Shown here: piece after piece, positions 33,559 through 41,423 of the stretch
How positions within the stretch are numbered: position 1 is the stretch's first letter
How the letters are laid out: every line of letters begins with the position of its first letter
Assembly: GCA_003140175.1 (NCBI GenBank)
Contig: PLJD01000025.1
Span: forward strand, 38,153-102,152
Reading direction: 5' to 3'
Length of the DNA stretch: 64,000 bases
DNA from: Actinomycetota bacterium
Lineage (GTDB): Bacteria > Actinomycetota > Acidimicrobiia > IMCC26256 > PALSA-555
Made by a program: the position numbers and the translations under genes
The notes under the pieces: model-generated
What the model saw: only the letters and a program-made list of their open reading frames with translations
What the model was told of the DNA's origin: nothing
The model's database searches: none

Positions 33559-34233
33559 GTGCTGGTCCTCATCGTGGAAGACGACGACTCGATCGGCGCG
33601 CCGCTGGCGAAGGGGCTGGCCCGGGAAGGCTTCGAGGTCGAGCGCCTGACTCGCGGCGAGGGGGTGGTGCGGCGACTGACCGACGGAGCCTCGCCGCCCA
33701 GCGTCGTCTTGTTGGATCTCGGGTTGCCCGACGTCGACGGCTTCGAGGTCTGCCGGCGGCTGCGCAGCGAGTCGGACGTGCCGATCATCGTCGTCACGGC
33801 CCGTTCGGAGGAGGTCGACCGAGTCATCGGACTCGAGCTGGGTGCGGACGACTACATCGTGAAGCCCTTCGGCTTCCGAGAGCTCCTGGCTCGCATCCGG
33901 GCCGTCACCCGCCGCACCGCGGCGCGGGCGCCCGACCGGCTCCCGATCCGAGTCGACGCGCTCACCGTCGACCCCCGCACCCGCGAGGTCACCGTCGACG
34001 AGCGCGCCGTCACGCTCACCCCGAAGGAGTTCGACCTCCTGGCGCTGCTCGCCGAGGACCCCGGCGCGGTCTTCAGCCGGGGTCAGATCCTGGAGTCGGT
34101 CTGGGACCCCCACTGGTACGGCCCGACGAAAACGCTCGACGTGCACGTGGCGTCGCTGCGCAAGAAGCTGGGCGACCCGGCCTGGATCGAAACCGCGCGC
34201 GGCGTCGGGTTTCGCCTGCGCGCCCGCCAGTAG
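33559..34233 (+). CDS. OmpR/PhoB-family response regulator
   Basis: This is a 224-aa regulator. The receiver domain has acidic D8-D9-D10, phospho-acceptor D53 in VVLLDLGLPD, Thr in IIVVTARSE and Lys in IVKPFG. The C-terminal winged helix is ALTVDPRTREVTVDERAVTL, then LTPKEFDLLALL and the recognition region TKTLDVHVASLRKKLGD. GTG 33559 gives the standard N-terminus, with only a weak GGTGG before it. It is 9 bp from its kinase, and its most obvious target is the redox operon just downstream. Confidence 0.92.
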   Translation: MLVLIVEDDDSIGAPLAKGLAREGFEVERLTRGEGVVRRLTDGASPPSVVLLDLGLPDVDGFEVCRRLRSESDVPIIVVTARSEEVDRVIGLELGADDYIVKPFGFRELLARIRAVTRRTAARAPDRLPIRVDALTVDPRTREVTVDERAVTLTPKEFDLLALLAEDPGAVFSRGQILESVWDPHWYGPTKTLDVHVASLRKKLGDPAWIETARGVGFRLRARQ

Positions 34234-34242
34234 GACCAACTG

Positions 34243-35688
34243 GTGCGCCGCCGCTTGCTGCTCAGCTACTTGACGATCACCGTGCTGGTGCTCGTCGGCC
34301 TCGAGGTACCACTCGGGTTCTCCTTCGCGCGGTCGGAACACCGTCGCCTCGAGGAGTCCGTCCAGCAGGACGCGGTGACGCTGGCCGTCCGATCCGAGGA
34401 GTCGCTCGAGACGCCACCCGAGGCGGGCGGCCCGGCGGAGCTCCAGGCGCTCCTGGCCCGCTACGAGCACGTGTCCGATGACCGCGTGGTGATCGTGGAC
34501 GCGGCGGGTCGCCTCGTCGCGAGCTCCGAGCCCCGTGGCGAACCGACCCGCGACCGCGACGAGCTCGGCCCGCCGGAGATCGCCCGCGCCTTGGGCGGCC
34601 ACCAGTCCGCCGGCAGCCGCTACTCGCCCGAACTGGGTGGCGATGTGTGGTTCTCGGCCGTGCCGATCGAGTCGGGCAGCATCATTCTCGGCGCGGTGCG
34701 CGTCACGCACCCGCTGGCGCCAGTCGAGAATCGAATTCGAGACAACTGGTTGCTCCTCGCCCTCATCGGCGGCAGCGTGTTGGCGGTCGTCTCGCTCGTG
34801 AGCCTGCTAGTTGCCCGCTCGGTCACCCGGCCACTCGCCGACCTCTCGCGTACCGCGGCGCGGCTCGGCGGGGGCGCCCTGGACGCTCGCGCACCACTCC
34901 CGACCGGTCCCGCGGAGGTGCGACTCCTGGCGCAGGAGTTCAACACCACCGCGGCGCGCCTCGAGGAGCTGGTCGGCGCCCAGCGGACCTTCGTGGCCGA
35001 CGCGTCGCACCAGCTCCGAACTCCACTCGCCGCGCTGCGGCTCCGCCTCGAGAACTTGGAGACCGAGGTCGACGCGAGCGCGACCGACGACGTGGACGGC
35101 GCCCGGGCCGAGGTCGAGCGCCTGACCCGCCTCGTCGACGGGCTCTTGGCCCTCGCCCGAGCCGAGCGCGGGGCCGCGGCACCGACCGACGTCGACGTCG
35201 CGGCGGTGGTCGCCGGACGCCGCGACGCGTGGCTGGCTTTCGCCGCCGAGCGAGACGTCGAACTCGAAGCCCGCGTGGAGCCCGGCCTCTGGGCCCGAGC
35301 GCGGCCCGAGCACCTCGAACAGGTCCTCGACAATCTCCTGAACAACGCCCTCGACGTGGCGCCGTCGGGCAGCACGGTCACCTTGACCGCCGCCCGCCGC
35401 CGCGACCGGGTGGAGATTCGGGTGCTGGACGCGGGGCCCGGCATGACGGCCGAGGAACGGGCCCGAGCCTTCGACCGATTCTGGCGGTCGCCGGGATCCC
35501 CGAGCGACAACGGCGGCTTCGGGCTCGGCTTGGCGATCGTCCGCCAGCTCCTCAACGCGGATGGCGGGACGATCCAGCTGCAGTCGCCCCCGTCGGGCGG
35601 CCTGGAGGCGGTGATCGAATTGCGGGCGGGCCGACCGGTCCCCGGGGCCCGCCCGCCCTCCCCGGCGTCCACCCCAGCCCAGACCTGA
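34243..35688 (+). CDS. Sensor histidine kinase
   Basis: This 481-aa kinase has TM1 (about residues 5-28), an extracytoplasmic sensor loop (about 29-168), TM2 (about 169-191) and a HAMP domain. HisKA follows with H256 (VADASHQLRTPLAALRLRLE), then HATPase_c with the N-box QVLDNLLNNALDVA, G1 DAGPGM and G2 GFGLGLAIV. The outer loop contains VVIVDAAGRLVAS, a PAS/CACHE-like strand pattern, so a small external signal is likely. It is the partner of the upstream response regulator and precedes the redox operon by about 170 bp. Confidence 0.92.
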   Translation: MRRRLLLSYLTITVLVLVGLEVPLGFSFARSEHRRLEESVQQDAVTLAVRSEESLETPPEAGGPAELQALLARYEHVSDDRVVIVDAAGRLVASSEPRGEPTRDRDELGPPEIARALGGHQSAGSRYSPELGGDVWFSAVPIESGSIILGAVRVTHPLAPVENRIRDNWLLLALIGGSVLAVVSLVSLLVARSVTRPLADLSRTAARLGGGALDARAPLPTGPAEVRLLAQEFNTTAARLEELVGAQRTFVADASHQLRTPLAALRLRLENLETEVDASATDDVDGARAEVERLTRLVDGLLALARAERGAAAPTDVDVAAVVAGRRDAWLAFAAERDVELEARVEPGLWARARPEHLEQVLDNLLNNALDVAPSGSTVTLTAARRRDRVEIRVLDAGPGMTAEERARAFDRFWRSPGSPSDNGGFGLGLAIVRQLLNADGGTIQLQSPPSGGLEAVIELRAGRPVPGARPPSPASTPAQT

Positions 35689-35855
35689 GGGCCCGACCGT
35701 CTCGGGAGGGGCGCCGCCCCGGGGGAACTGGCGACTCGGTTTGGCCGTTTCTTTGCTGTTTGCTGGTCAGAGTGAGGAAGGCGGTCTGGAACCCTGGGGA
35801 AGGACCACCACCCCCCCCCGGATCCGGTCCATGAGCCAGTGAGGAAGGGTGCGCC

Positions 35856-36185
35856 ATGCGATTGGGACCCGCCGATCGAGATGTCGAGCTGAGTCGAGTA
35901 TCCCGGTTGACTCGCTGGTTGGTCGCCGGTGCCGTCGGCCTCGCCGGCGTGCTCTCCGCCGTGGTCGCGCAGGCTCTGCCCGGCAGCTCGGCGAGCAGCG
36001 CCCCGTCGTCGGGGAGCACCATCCAGACCGTCCCGTCGGCCAGCCCGAGCGGCCCCGCCGCGACGACACCCTCGAACAGCCCCAGCGCGACCGACCCCTC
36101 GGGCGGCGGCTCGAACCTGACCCCCATCACCTCGCCGCCGGTGCAAACCCAACAGCGCAGCGTCGCCCGCTCCGGAGCGTCGTGA
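35856..36185 (+). CDS. Membrane-anchored Ser/Pro-rich tether ending in SGAS
   Basis: The product is 109 aa; ATG 35856 follows GAGGAAGGG. A short basic N-terminus leads to one membrane helix (about residues 20-42, WLVAGAVGLAGVLSAVVAQA). After it come about 65 residues of almost pure Ser/Pro/Thr/Gly/Ala with no fold, predicted outside. The last residues are RSVARSGAS. The terminal S-G-A-S resembles the core of the motif on which ApbE places FMN, and the gene overlaps apbE by four bases (GTGA). It could be a flexible external flavin carrier; this is inference. It could also be merely a scaffold. Confidence 0.65.
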   Translation: MRLGPADRDVELSRVSRLTRWLVAGAVGLAGVLSAVVAQALPGSSASSAPSSGSTIQTVPSASPSGPAATTPSNSPSATDPSGGGSNLTPITSPPVQTQQRSVARSGAS

Positions 36186-37123
36186 CCCACGACCTCGATC
36201 TCGACGTCGCCTCGGTGACCTTCCCGGCCCTCGGGACGACGGCGACGCTCGCCGTCACCAGCCCCGCCACCCTCCCCGCAGCGCGAGCCGAGCTCGACGA
36301 CGTGCTGGCCGAGGTCGACGTCGCCTGCAGCCGCTTCCGAGACGACTCGGAGCTCATGAAGGTCAACCGAGCGGGCGGGCGCCCAGTGGCGGTCAGCGAG
36401 CGGCTGCTCGCCGCGCTCGAGGTCGCGTTGCGCGCCGCCCAGCTCACCGACGGCGACGTCGACCCGACGGTCGGGACCGCCGTGCGCATGCTCGGCTACG
36501 ACCGTGACTTCGGCACGGTCGCCAAGACCGGCGAGTCACTCACGTGTGTCGTCCAGCGCGTGCCGGGCTGGCGCCAGGTCAGGGTCGATCACCGGCGCGG
36601 GACCATCGAGGTGCCGGCGGGCGTCGAGCTCGATCTCGGCGCGACCGCGAAGGCCTTCGCCGCCGACCAGGGCGCGACCCGCGCCGCGGCGGCGGTCGGG
36701 GATGGAGTCCTCGTCAGCCTCGGCGGGGACGTCGCGGTCGCCGGACCCGCACCGAAGCTCGGATGGCCGGTGCTGGTGACCGACGATCACGCCGCCGGGC
36801 CCGACGCGCCAGGCGAGACGGTCGCGATCGCCACCGGCGGGCTGGCCACCTCGAGCACCACCGTCCGCCGCTGGCGTCGCGGCGACGAGGTCGTCCATCA
36901 CATCGTCGACCCCGCCGTGGGCCGGTCGGCGGCGACCTGCTGGCGGACGGTGACCGTCGCCGCCGCCAGCTGCGTCGACGCCAACATCGCCAGCACGGCG
37001 TCCATCATCCGGGGGGAAGCCGCACCACGCTGGCTCGCTGAGCGCGGCCTGTCCGCGCGCCTCGTCCGCGGCGACGGCGAGGTCGTGCGAGTGGGGGATT
37101 GGCCGGCGTCAGAGCAGCCATGA
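36182..37123 (+). CDS. apbE: FAD:protein FMN transferase (ApbE family)
   Basis: This 313-aa transferase moves FMN from FAD to a Thr/Ser of a target protein. Family blocks are present: SRFRDDSELMKVNRA, DVDPTVGTAVRMLGYDRDF, LDLGATAKAFAAD with the conserved Lys, VLVSLGGDVAVAG, TVAIATGGLATSSTTVRRW, HHIVDPAVGR with His/Asp, and CVDANIASTASIIRG. It has no signal peptide or lipobox, so this copy should act in the cytoplasm. It overlaps both neighbours (GTGA upstream, ATGA downstream). No protein with a full D-G-x-S/T-G-A-T motif is encoded in this operon. Confidence 0.9.
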   Translation: MTHDLDLDVASVTFPALGTTATLAVTSPATLPAARAELDDVLAEVDVACSRFRDDSELMKVNRAGGRPVAVSERLLAALEVALRAAQLTDGDVDPTVGTAVRMLGYDRDFGTVAKTGESLTCVVQRVPGWRQVRVDHRRGTIEVPAGVELDLGATAKAFAADQGATRAAAAVGDGVLVSLGGDVAVAGPAPKLGWPVLVTDDHAAGPDAPGETVAIATGGLATSSTTVRRWRRGDEVVHHIVDPAVGRSAATCWRTVTVAAASCVDANIASTASIIRGEAAPRWLAERGLSARLVRGDGEVVRVGDWPASEQP

Positions 37124-38277
37124 CCGTGCTCGCCGTGACGAGCGGTCCCACCGTCTTGTGGTACCTGGCGCGTGGCAGCGGGCTCGCCGCCCTCGTGGTG
37201 CTCACGCTCAGCATGGTCCTCGGGATCGTCACGTCGGTCCGCTGGACGAATCCTCGCTGGCCCCGCTTCGTCATCGAGCTGCTCCACCGCAACAGCTCGC
37301 TGGTGGCCTTCGCGCTCATCCTCGTGCACATCGCGACGGTCATCCTCGACGGCTTCGCGCCCATCGGCTGGAAAGACGCGGTGATCCCGTTCGCGTCTCC
37401 GTATCGGACGCTGTGGCTCGGCCTGGGTTCGGTCGCCTTCGATGTGCTGGTGGCGCTCCTCGTGACCAGCCTGCTGCGCCACCGCGTGGGTCACCGGACG
37501 TGGAAGTTCATCCACTGGTTCGCGTACCTGTGCTGGCCGCTGGTCGTCGTCCACGGGCTCGCCACGGGCAGCGACACCCACGTCGGCCTGGTGCTCCTGC
37601 TGACGCTGGCGTGCGTCGCCGCGGTGATCCTGGCGCTGTGGTGGCGCTTGTCGGTGGGCTGGCCCGACCACGTCGGGGTGCGCAGCGCGGGGATCGTGGC
37701 CAGCCTCGTGGCACCGATCGTGCTGATCGCATGGCTCGCCGGCGGCCCCCTCGCCGCGGGCTGGAGCCGACGGTCCGGGACGCCCGCCAGTGTCCTCGCT
37801 CGGATATCTGCCGCGACCTCGGCGGCCGGGTCGACCCCGTCGTCGAGCCCCGCTGCGACGGCCTCCGGTGCGGGCACGTTGCCTGCGGCGCCGTTCAGCG
37901 CCCAAGTCACCGGGACGTTCAGCGACTCACCCACCGGCGGCGGCGGACAGGTCACGGTACGGCTCATCCTGACGTTGACCGGTGCGGCGACCGGGTCGCT
38001 CGAGGTCGACCTGGTCGGTCAGCCGGTCGAGGGAGGTGGCGTGCTCCTCAACACAAGCGCAGTGCGCTTCGGTCCCGCCAGCCAACCCAGCCTGTACACG
38101 GGGGCGGTGGCGGGCCTGCGGGGGCAGCAAATCGACGCCAGGGTGACCAGCGCGGGCCATTCCACGCTCGAGCTCGTGCTCAACGTCCAGATCGAAGGCA
38201 GCCGGGTCGCCGGCACATTGCAGGCTCAGACTGCTAGCTCGACTGGCGATGGCGGCGGCGAGGGGGGTGGGCAGTGA
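37120..38277 (+). CDS. Ferric-reductase-like haem membrane protein with external beta domain
   Basis: This is a 385-aa protein. Residues about 1-215 hold six membrane helices with the His pattern of ferric-reductase/cytochrome-b domains: LLHRNSSLVAFALILVHIAT, then HRTWKFIHWFAYLCWPLVVV followed by HG. These could ligate two b haems. After a Ser/Ala linker, residues about 265-375 form a beta-rich external domain (VTGTFSDSP, VTVRLILTLTGAATGSLEVD). ATG 37120 overlaps the apbE stop, and its own stop overlaps the NuoF-like start (GTGA). Role: electron transfer across the membrane. Confidence 0.8.
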   Translation: MTVLAVTSGPTVLWYLARGSGLAALVVLTLSMVLGIVTSVRWTNPRWPRFVIELLHRNSSLVAFALILVHIATVILDGFAPIGWKDAVIPFASPYRTLWLGLGSVAFDVLVALLVTSLLRHRVGHRTWKFIHWFAYLCWPLVVVHGLATGSDTHVGLVLLLTLACVAAVILALWWRLSVGWPDHVGVRSAGIVASLVAPIVLIAWLAGGPLAAGWSRRSGTPASVLARISAATSAAGSTPSSSPAATASGAGTLPAAPFSAQVTGTFSDSPTGGGGQVTVRLILTLTGAATGSLEVDLVGQPVEGGGVLLNTSAVRFGPASQPSLYTGAVAGLRGQQIDARVTSAGHSTLELVLNVQIEGSRVAGTLQAQTASSTGDGGGEGGGQ

Positions 38278-39587
38278 CCTCCTCCTCTCGGACGGCGACC
38301 CTCGAGCGGGCGGCACCGAGCGGCCTGCCGCGGCTGTTGGCCGGGTACCGGCCCGACGAATCGATGAGCCTGCGGGAGCACCTCCAGCTCAATCGACCTC
38401 CCCCCCGCCGGGGCGCCACGCGCCGCGGTGGTCCGCTGATCGCCACGATCGAAGCTGCCGGTTTGCGGGGACGCGGCGGCGCCGCGTTCCCGACCGCGAC
38501 CAAGATGCGCGCCGTGGTCCAACAGCGGGGCCGGCCGATCGTGGTCGTCAACGGCTCGGAGGGCGAGGCCCTCAGCGTGAAGGACCAAATGCTGCTCACC
38601 TCACTCCCCCATCTCGTCCTCGACGGTGCGGTCCTCGCCGCCGAGGCGGTCGGTGCCGACGAGGTCGTCGTCGCCGTCGATCGGGACACGCGGGGAGCGC
38701 TCGCCAGCGTGAGCCGGGCCCTCGCCGAGCGGCGCGCCGCGCAGCTCGACCCCGAGGTCCTGCGCCTCGTCCAGTTGCCGACCCGCTACGTCGCCGGTGA
38801 GGAAACCGCGCTGGTGCAGTTCATCAACGGGGGCCCCGCCAAGCCGACGTTCACGCCGCCCCGACCCTTCGAACGGGGCGTCGGCGGCCGGCCGACGCTG
38901 ATCCAGAACGTCGAGACCCTCGCCCACGTCGCGCTCATCGCCCGCTTCGGACCGGACTGGTACCGGGAGATGGGCACCGCGGACGAGCCGGGCTCGACGC
39001 TGCTCACCGTGGGCGGCGCGGTCCACCACGCCAGCGTCTGCGAGGTCGCGCTCGGCACACCGATCAGCGACGCGGTGCACGCCGCCGGCGGCCTGACCAG
39101 CGAGGTGTCGGCGTTCCTCGTCGGCGGCTACTACGGCAGCTGGCTGAAGGCCGGCGTCGCATGGGAGCTGCCCCTCACCAATGCCGCGCTGCGGGCGGAG
39201 GGCGCCGCGCTCGGGACTGGCGTCGTCTACGCGTTCCCAGCCGGTCGGTGCGGCCTCGTCGCCGCCGCGCGCGTCACCCGGTACCTGGCCGGTGAGAGCG
39301 CTGGCCAATGCGGGCCCTGCCTCTATGGGCTCCAAGCGATCTCCGACGCCATGGCCAGCATCGCCGACGGGCGACAACCGGCGGTGATGGCCCAGCGCCT
39401 CCATCAGCTCTTCGACGAGGTTCGCGGGCGTGGCGCATGTCGCTACCCCGACGGCGTGGTCCGGTTCGTCGCGACCGCCCTGGAAGTGTTCGAGGACGAG
39501 ATCTGGCGCCACGATTCCAACGGCCGCTGCCTTGCCGGGGAACCGCCTCTGTTGCCGATCCCCGCCTACGACGGGAGATGGCAATGA
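38274..39587 (+). CDS. NuoF-like NADH:acceptor oxidoreductase (FMN, Fe-S)
   Basis: This 437-aa protein resembles the 51-kDa subunit of complex I. The NADH/FMN block is GLRGRGGAAFPTATKM (about residues 63-78), then VVNGSEGEALSVKDQMLL, YVAGEETALVQFINGG, and GRPTLIQNVETLAHVALI. An SLBB-like region follows. The C-terminal cluster site reads ESAGQCGPC: Cys346, Cys349 and Cys389 are kept, but the first ligand of NuoF is Ala343. No NuoE or NuoG lies nearby. It probably oxidises NADH and passes electrons to the ferredoxin whose gene overlaps it (ATGA). Confidence 0.85.
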   Translation: MTSSSRTATLERAAPSGLPRLLAGYRPDESMSLREHLQLNRPPPRRGATRRGGPLIATIEAAGLRGRGGAAFPTATKMRAVVQQRGRPIVVVNGSEGEALSVKDQMLLTSLPHLVLDGAVLAAEAVGADEVVVAVDRDTRGALASVSRALAERRAAQLDPEVLRLVQLPTRYVAGEETALVQFINGGPAKPTFTPPRPFERGVGGRPTLIQNVETLAHVALIARFGPDWYREMGTADEPGSTLLTVGGAVHHASVCEVALGTPISDAVHAAGGLTSEVSAFLVGGYYGSWLKAGVAWELPLTNAALRAEGAALGTGVVYAFPAGRCGLVAAARVTRYLAGESAGQCGPCLYGLQAISDAMASIADGRQPAVMAQRLHQLFDEVRGRGACRYPDGVVRFVATALEVFEDEIWRHDSNGRCLAGEPPLLPIPAYDGRWQ

Positions 39588-39787
39588 AGACCTACCGCCT
39601 GCGCGTGAACATGATCGAGTGCGAGGCCCACGGGGTCTGCGCCGAGCTGTTCCCGGAGCGGGTGCGCCTCGATGAGTGGGGCTACCCGATCATCGATTCC
39701 GAACCGATCCCCAAGGCGTTGCTGCAGCACGCGCGCCGAGCCGTCCAGAACTGTCCGAAGCTCGCCCTGATCCTGACCGAAGAATAA
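39584..39787 (+). CDS. CxxHxxC-type single-cluster ferredoxin
   Basis: This 67-aa ferredoxin has ligands C13-E-A-H16-G-V-C19 and C57-P. This is the three-Cys pattern (with His in the fourth position) common in actinobacterial 3Fe-4S or 4Fe-4S ferredoxins, which often serve P450s. Here the position directly after the NuoF-like gene, overlapping it, suggests it carries electrons from that flavoprotein to the membrane cytochromes. ATG 39584 is used; ATG 39578 would add two residues. Confidence 0.88.
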   Translation: MKTYRLRVNMIECEAHGVCAELFPERVRLDEWGYPIIDSEPIPKALLQHARRAVQNCPKLALILTEE

Positions 39788-39821
39788 AACCACCGCCGAC
39801 CGGCCACGTAAGGAGACACTG

Positions 39822-40511
39822 ATGAACTTGGGCCGTGTGCTCACCGACGACCGCTCTCGGGGCTCGGACGGACCCGGATCCAGCGACCCCGCCGGGCCCG
39901 GCGGGGGCGTCGAGGGAAACGCTCGCCTGACCGGCGCCGCGGGGGCCGTGCTGTTCTTCATCCTGGCCGTCGAAGGGCTCACGGTGCTCCAGATCAAGCA
40001 GCTGATCTCGTGGCACGTGTTCCTCGGCCTGCTCCTCGTCCCGCTCGTCATGCTGAAGACCGCCACCACCGGCTACCGCTTCACCCACTACTACAACGGC
40101 GACCCGCCGTACCGTCGCAAGGGACCGCCGATCGCGATCCTGCGCATCACCGGTCCGCTGCTGGTGCTGTCAACCTTCATGTTGCTCGGCACCGGGATCG
40201 CGCTCGTGGCGCTCGGACGTACCGTGGGCCACCAATACCTGTGGCTGCACAAGGCGACCTTCTTCTTGTGGGCCGCGCTGATCGCCATCCACGTCCTCGG
40301 CCACCTGCGCGAGACCCGGACCCTCGCCCTCGCCGACTGGCGCGACCGCTGGCGCGGCGCCCGAGAACACCGGGTGGCGGTGGCGGGGGCGGGTACCCGC
40401 CTCACCGTGCTGGTCGTCACACTCGCCGTCGGCGTGGCGCTCGGGATCGTGTCGCTGAGCTGGGTCGGCAGCTGGCATCACTTCCCCCACCACCTGTTCG
40501 GTGGCGGCTAA
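39822..40511 (+). CDS. Cytochrome-b-like five-TM membrane protein
   Basis: The 229-aa product follows AAGGAGAC and lies 34 bp after the ferredoxin. It has a Gly/Ser-rich N-terminus, then about five membrane helices. Histidines sit in helices where b haem would bind: ISWHVFLGLLLVPLVML, GYRFTHYYNGD, and YLWLHKATFFLWAALIAIHV followed by LGH. A His-rich end SWHHFPHHLFGG could bind metal. It resembles DUF4405/cytochrome b561-type proteins. With the ferric-reductase-like protein it would be the second membrane haem carrier of the operon. Confidence 0.75.
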   Translation: MNLGRVLTDDRSRGSDGPGSSDPAGPGGGVEGNARLTGAAGAVLFFILAVEGLTVLQIKQLISWHVFLGLLLVPLVMLKTATTGYRFTHYYNGDPPYRRKGPPIAILRITGPLLVLSTFMLLGTGIALVALGRTVGHQYLWLHKATFFLWAALIAIHVLGHLRETRTLALADWRDRWRGAREHRVAVAGAGTRLTVLVVTLAVGVALGIVSLSWVGSWHHFPHHLFGGG

Positions 40512-40534
40512 GGCGGCGCTCGGGGGTCCCTCGG

Positions 40535-40540
40535 TAGCCT
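40535..40540 (+). promoter_or_regulatory. -10 element (TAGCCT) of a leaderless transcript
   Basis: TAGCCT is followed by seven bases and GTG 40548. It separates the SDR gene from the redox operon in spite of the short gap. Confidence 0.4.
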
Positions 40541-40547
40541 CACCGCC

Positions 40548-41375
40548 GTGGCGTACGACCCGTCGTCGATCCTGCTCACCGACCGGGTGGCGTTCGTCAC
40601 CGGCGTCGGACAAGGGATCGGACGGGCCACCGCGCTGATGCTCGCTCGCTTCGGCGCCACGGTCGCGATGTGCGACAAGAACCGCGACGCGCTCGACGAC
40701 ACCGCGGCGGCCGTCGCCTCGACCGGCCGGCCCGCCCTGGCCCGGCACCTCGACGTCCGCGACCGGACCGCCGTCGCGTCCTTCGTCGCCGACGCCGTCG
40801 ACGCGCACGGACGGATCGACACGCTGGTGAACAACGCCGGCGGGACCTTCTTCGCGCCCTTCCTGGACGTGAGCACGAAGGGCGAGGACACCCTGGTGCT
40901 CGAGAACTTCACCCAGGTCACGACGCTCGTGCGCCTCGTCGTCCCGCACATGCCCGCCGGCGGCAGCATCGTGAACCTGACCTCGATCGAAGCCCACCAG
41001 GCCGCGCCCGGCTTCGCGGTCTACGGGGCGATGAAAGCGGCGCTCGCGCACTTGACCCGCACCCTCGCCCTCGAGCTGGCCCCGCGTCACCTGCGCGTCA
41101 ACGCCGTCGCCCCCGACGCCATCCCGACCGAGGGCGACCGCGACGTCCGGTCCGAGATGCTGGGCGGCGACGCCGGCTACGAGCCGGCGGTCGTGCCGCC
41201 CCTCGGCGCCGTCGGCCACCCCGACGACGCGGCGGCGGTGGTGGTGTTCCTCGCCAGCGACCTGGCCCGCTTTGTCACCGGCACCACCATCCACGTCGAC
41301 GGCGGGAACTGGGCTGCCGGCGGCTGGCGGCGTGTGAGCGGCGCCAGCTTCCCGAGCGAAGACCGCACCGGCTGA
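40548..41375 (+). CDS. Short-chain dehydrogenase/reductase
   Basis: This 275-aa classical SDR has VTGVGQGIGRATA, NNAGGTFF, Ser in NLTSIEAHQAA and Y-x3-K in AVYGAMKAALA. The C-terminal part is FLASDLARFVTGTTIHVDGG. All four catalytic positions are present. It has its own leaderless-type promoter and ends before the convergent amidohydrolase remnant. The substrate is unknown. Confidence 0.88.
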   Translation: MAYDPSSILLTDRVAFVTGVGQGIGRATALMLARFGATVAMCDKNRDALDDTAAAVASTGRPALARHLDVRDRTAVASFVADAVDAHGRIDTLVNNAGGTFFAPFLDVSTKGEDTLVLENFTQVTTLVRLVVPHMPAGGSIVNLTSIEAHQAAPGFAVYGAMKAALAHLTRTLALELAPRHLRVNAVAPDAIPTEGDRDVRSEMLGGDAGYEPAVVPPLGAVGHPDDAAAVVVFLASDLARFVTGTTIHVDGGNWAAGGWRRVSGASFPSEDRTG

Positions 41376-41423
41376 GACGGCCTCGGGGCGCGCCCGCCGC
41401 GGGGTCGTCTCAGCCCGGAACGC

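Noticed and set aside
35811..35819. Run of nine C before the Ser/Pro-rich tether gene
   Set aside because: It could be a phase-variable tract or an assembly error, but it lies outside the coding region and has no sign of function.
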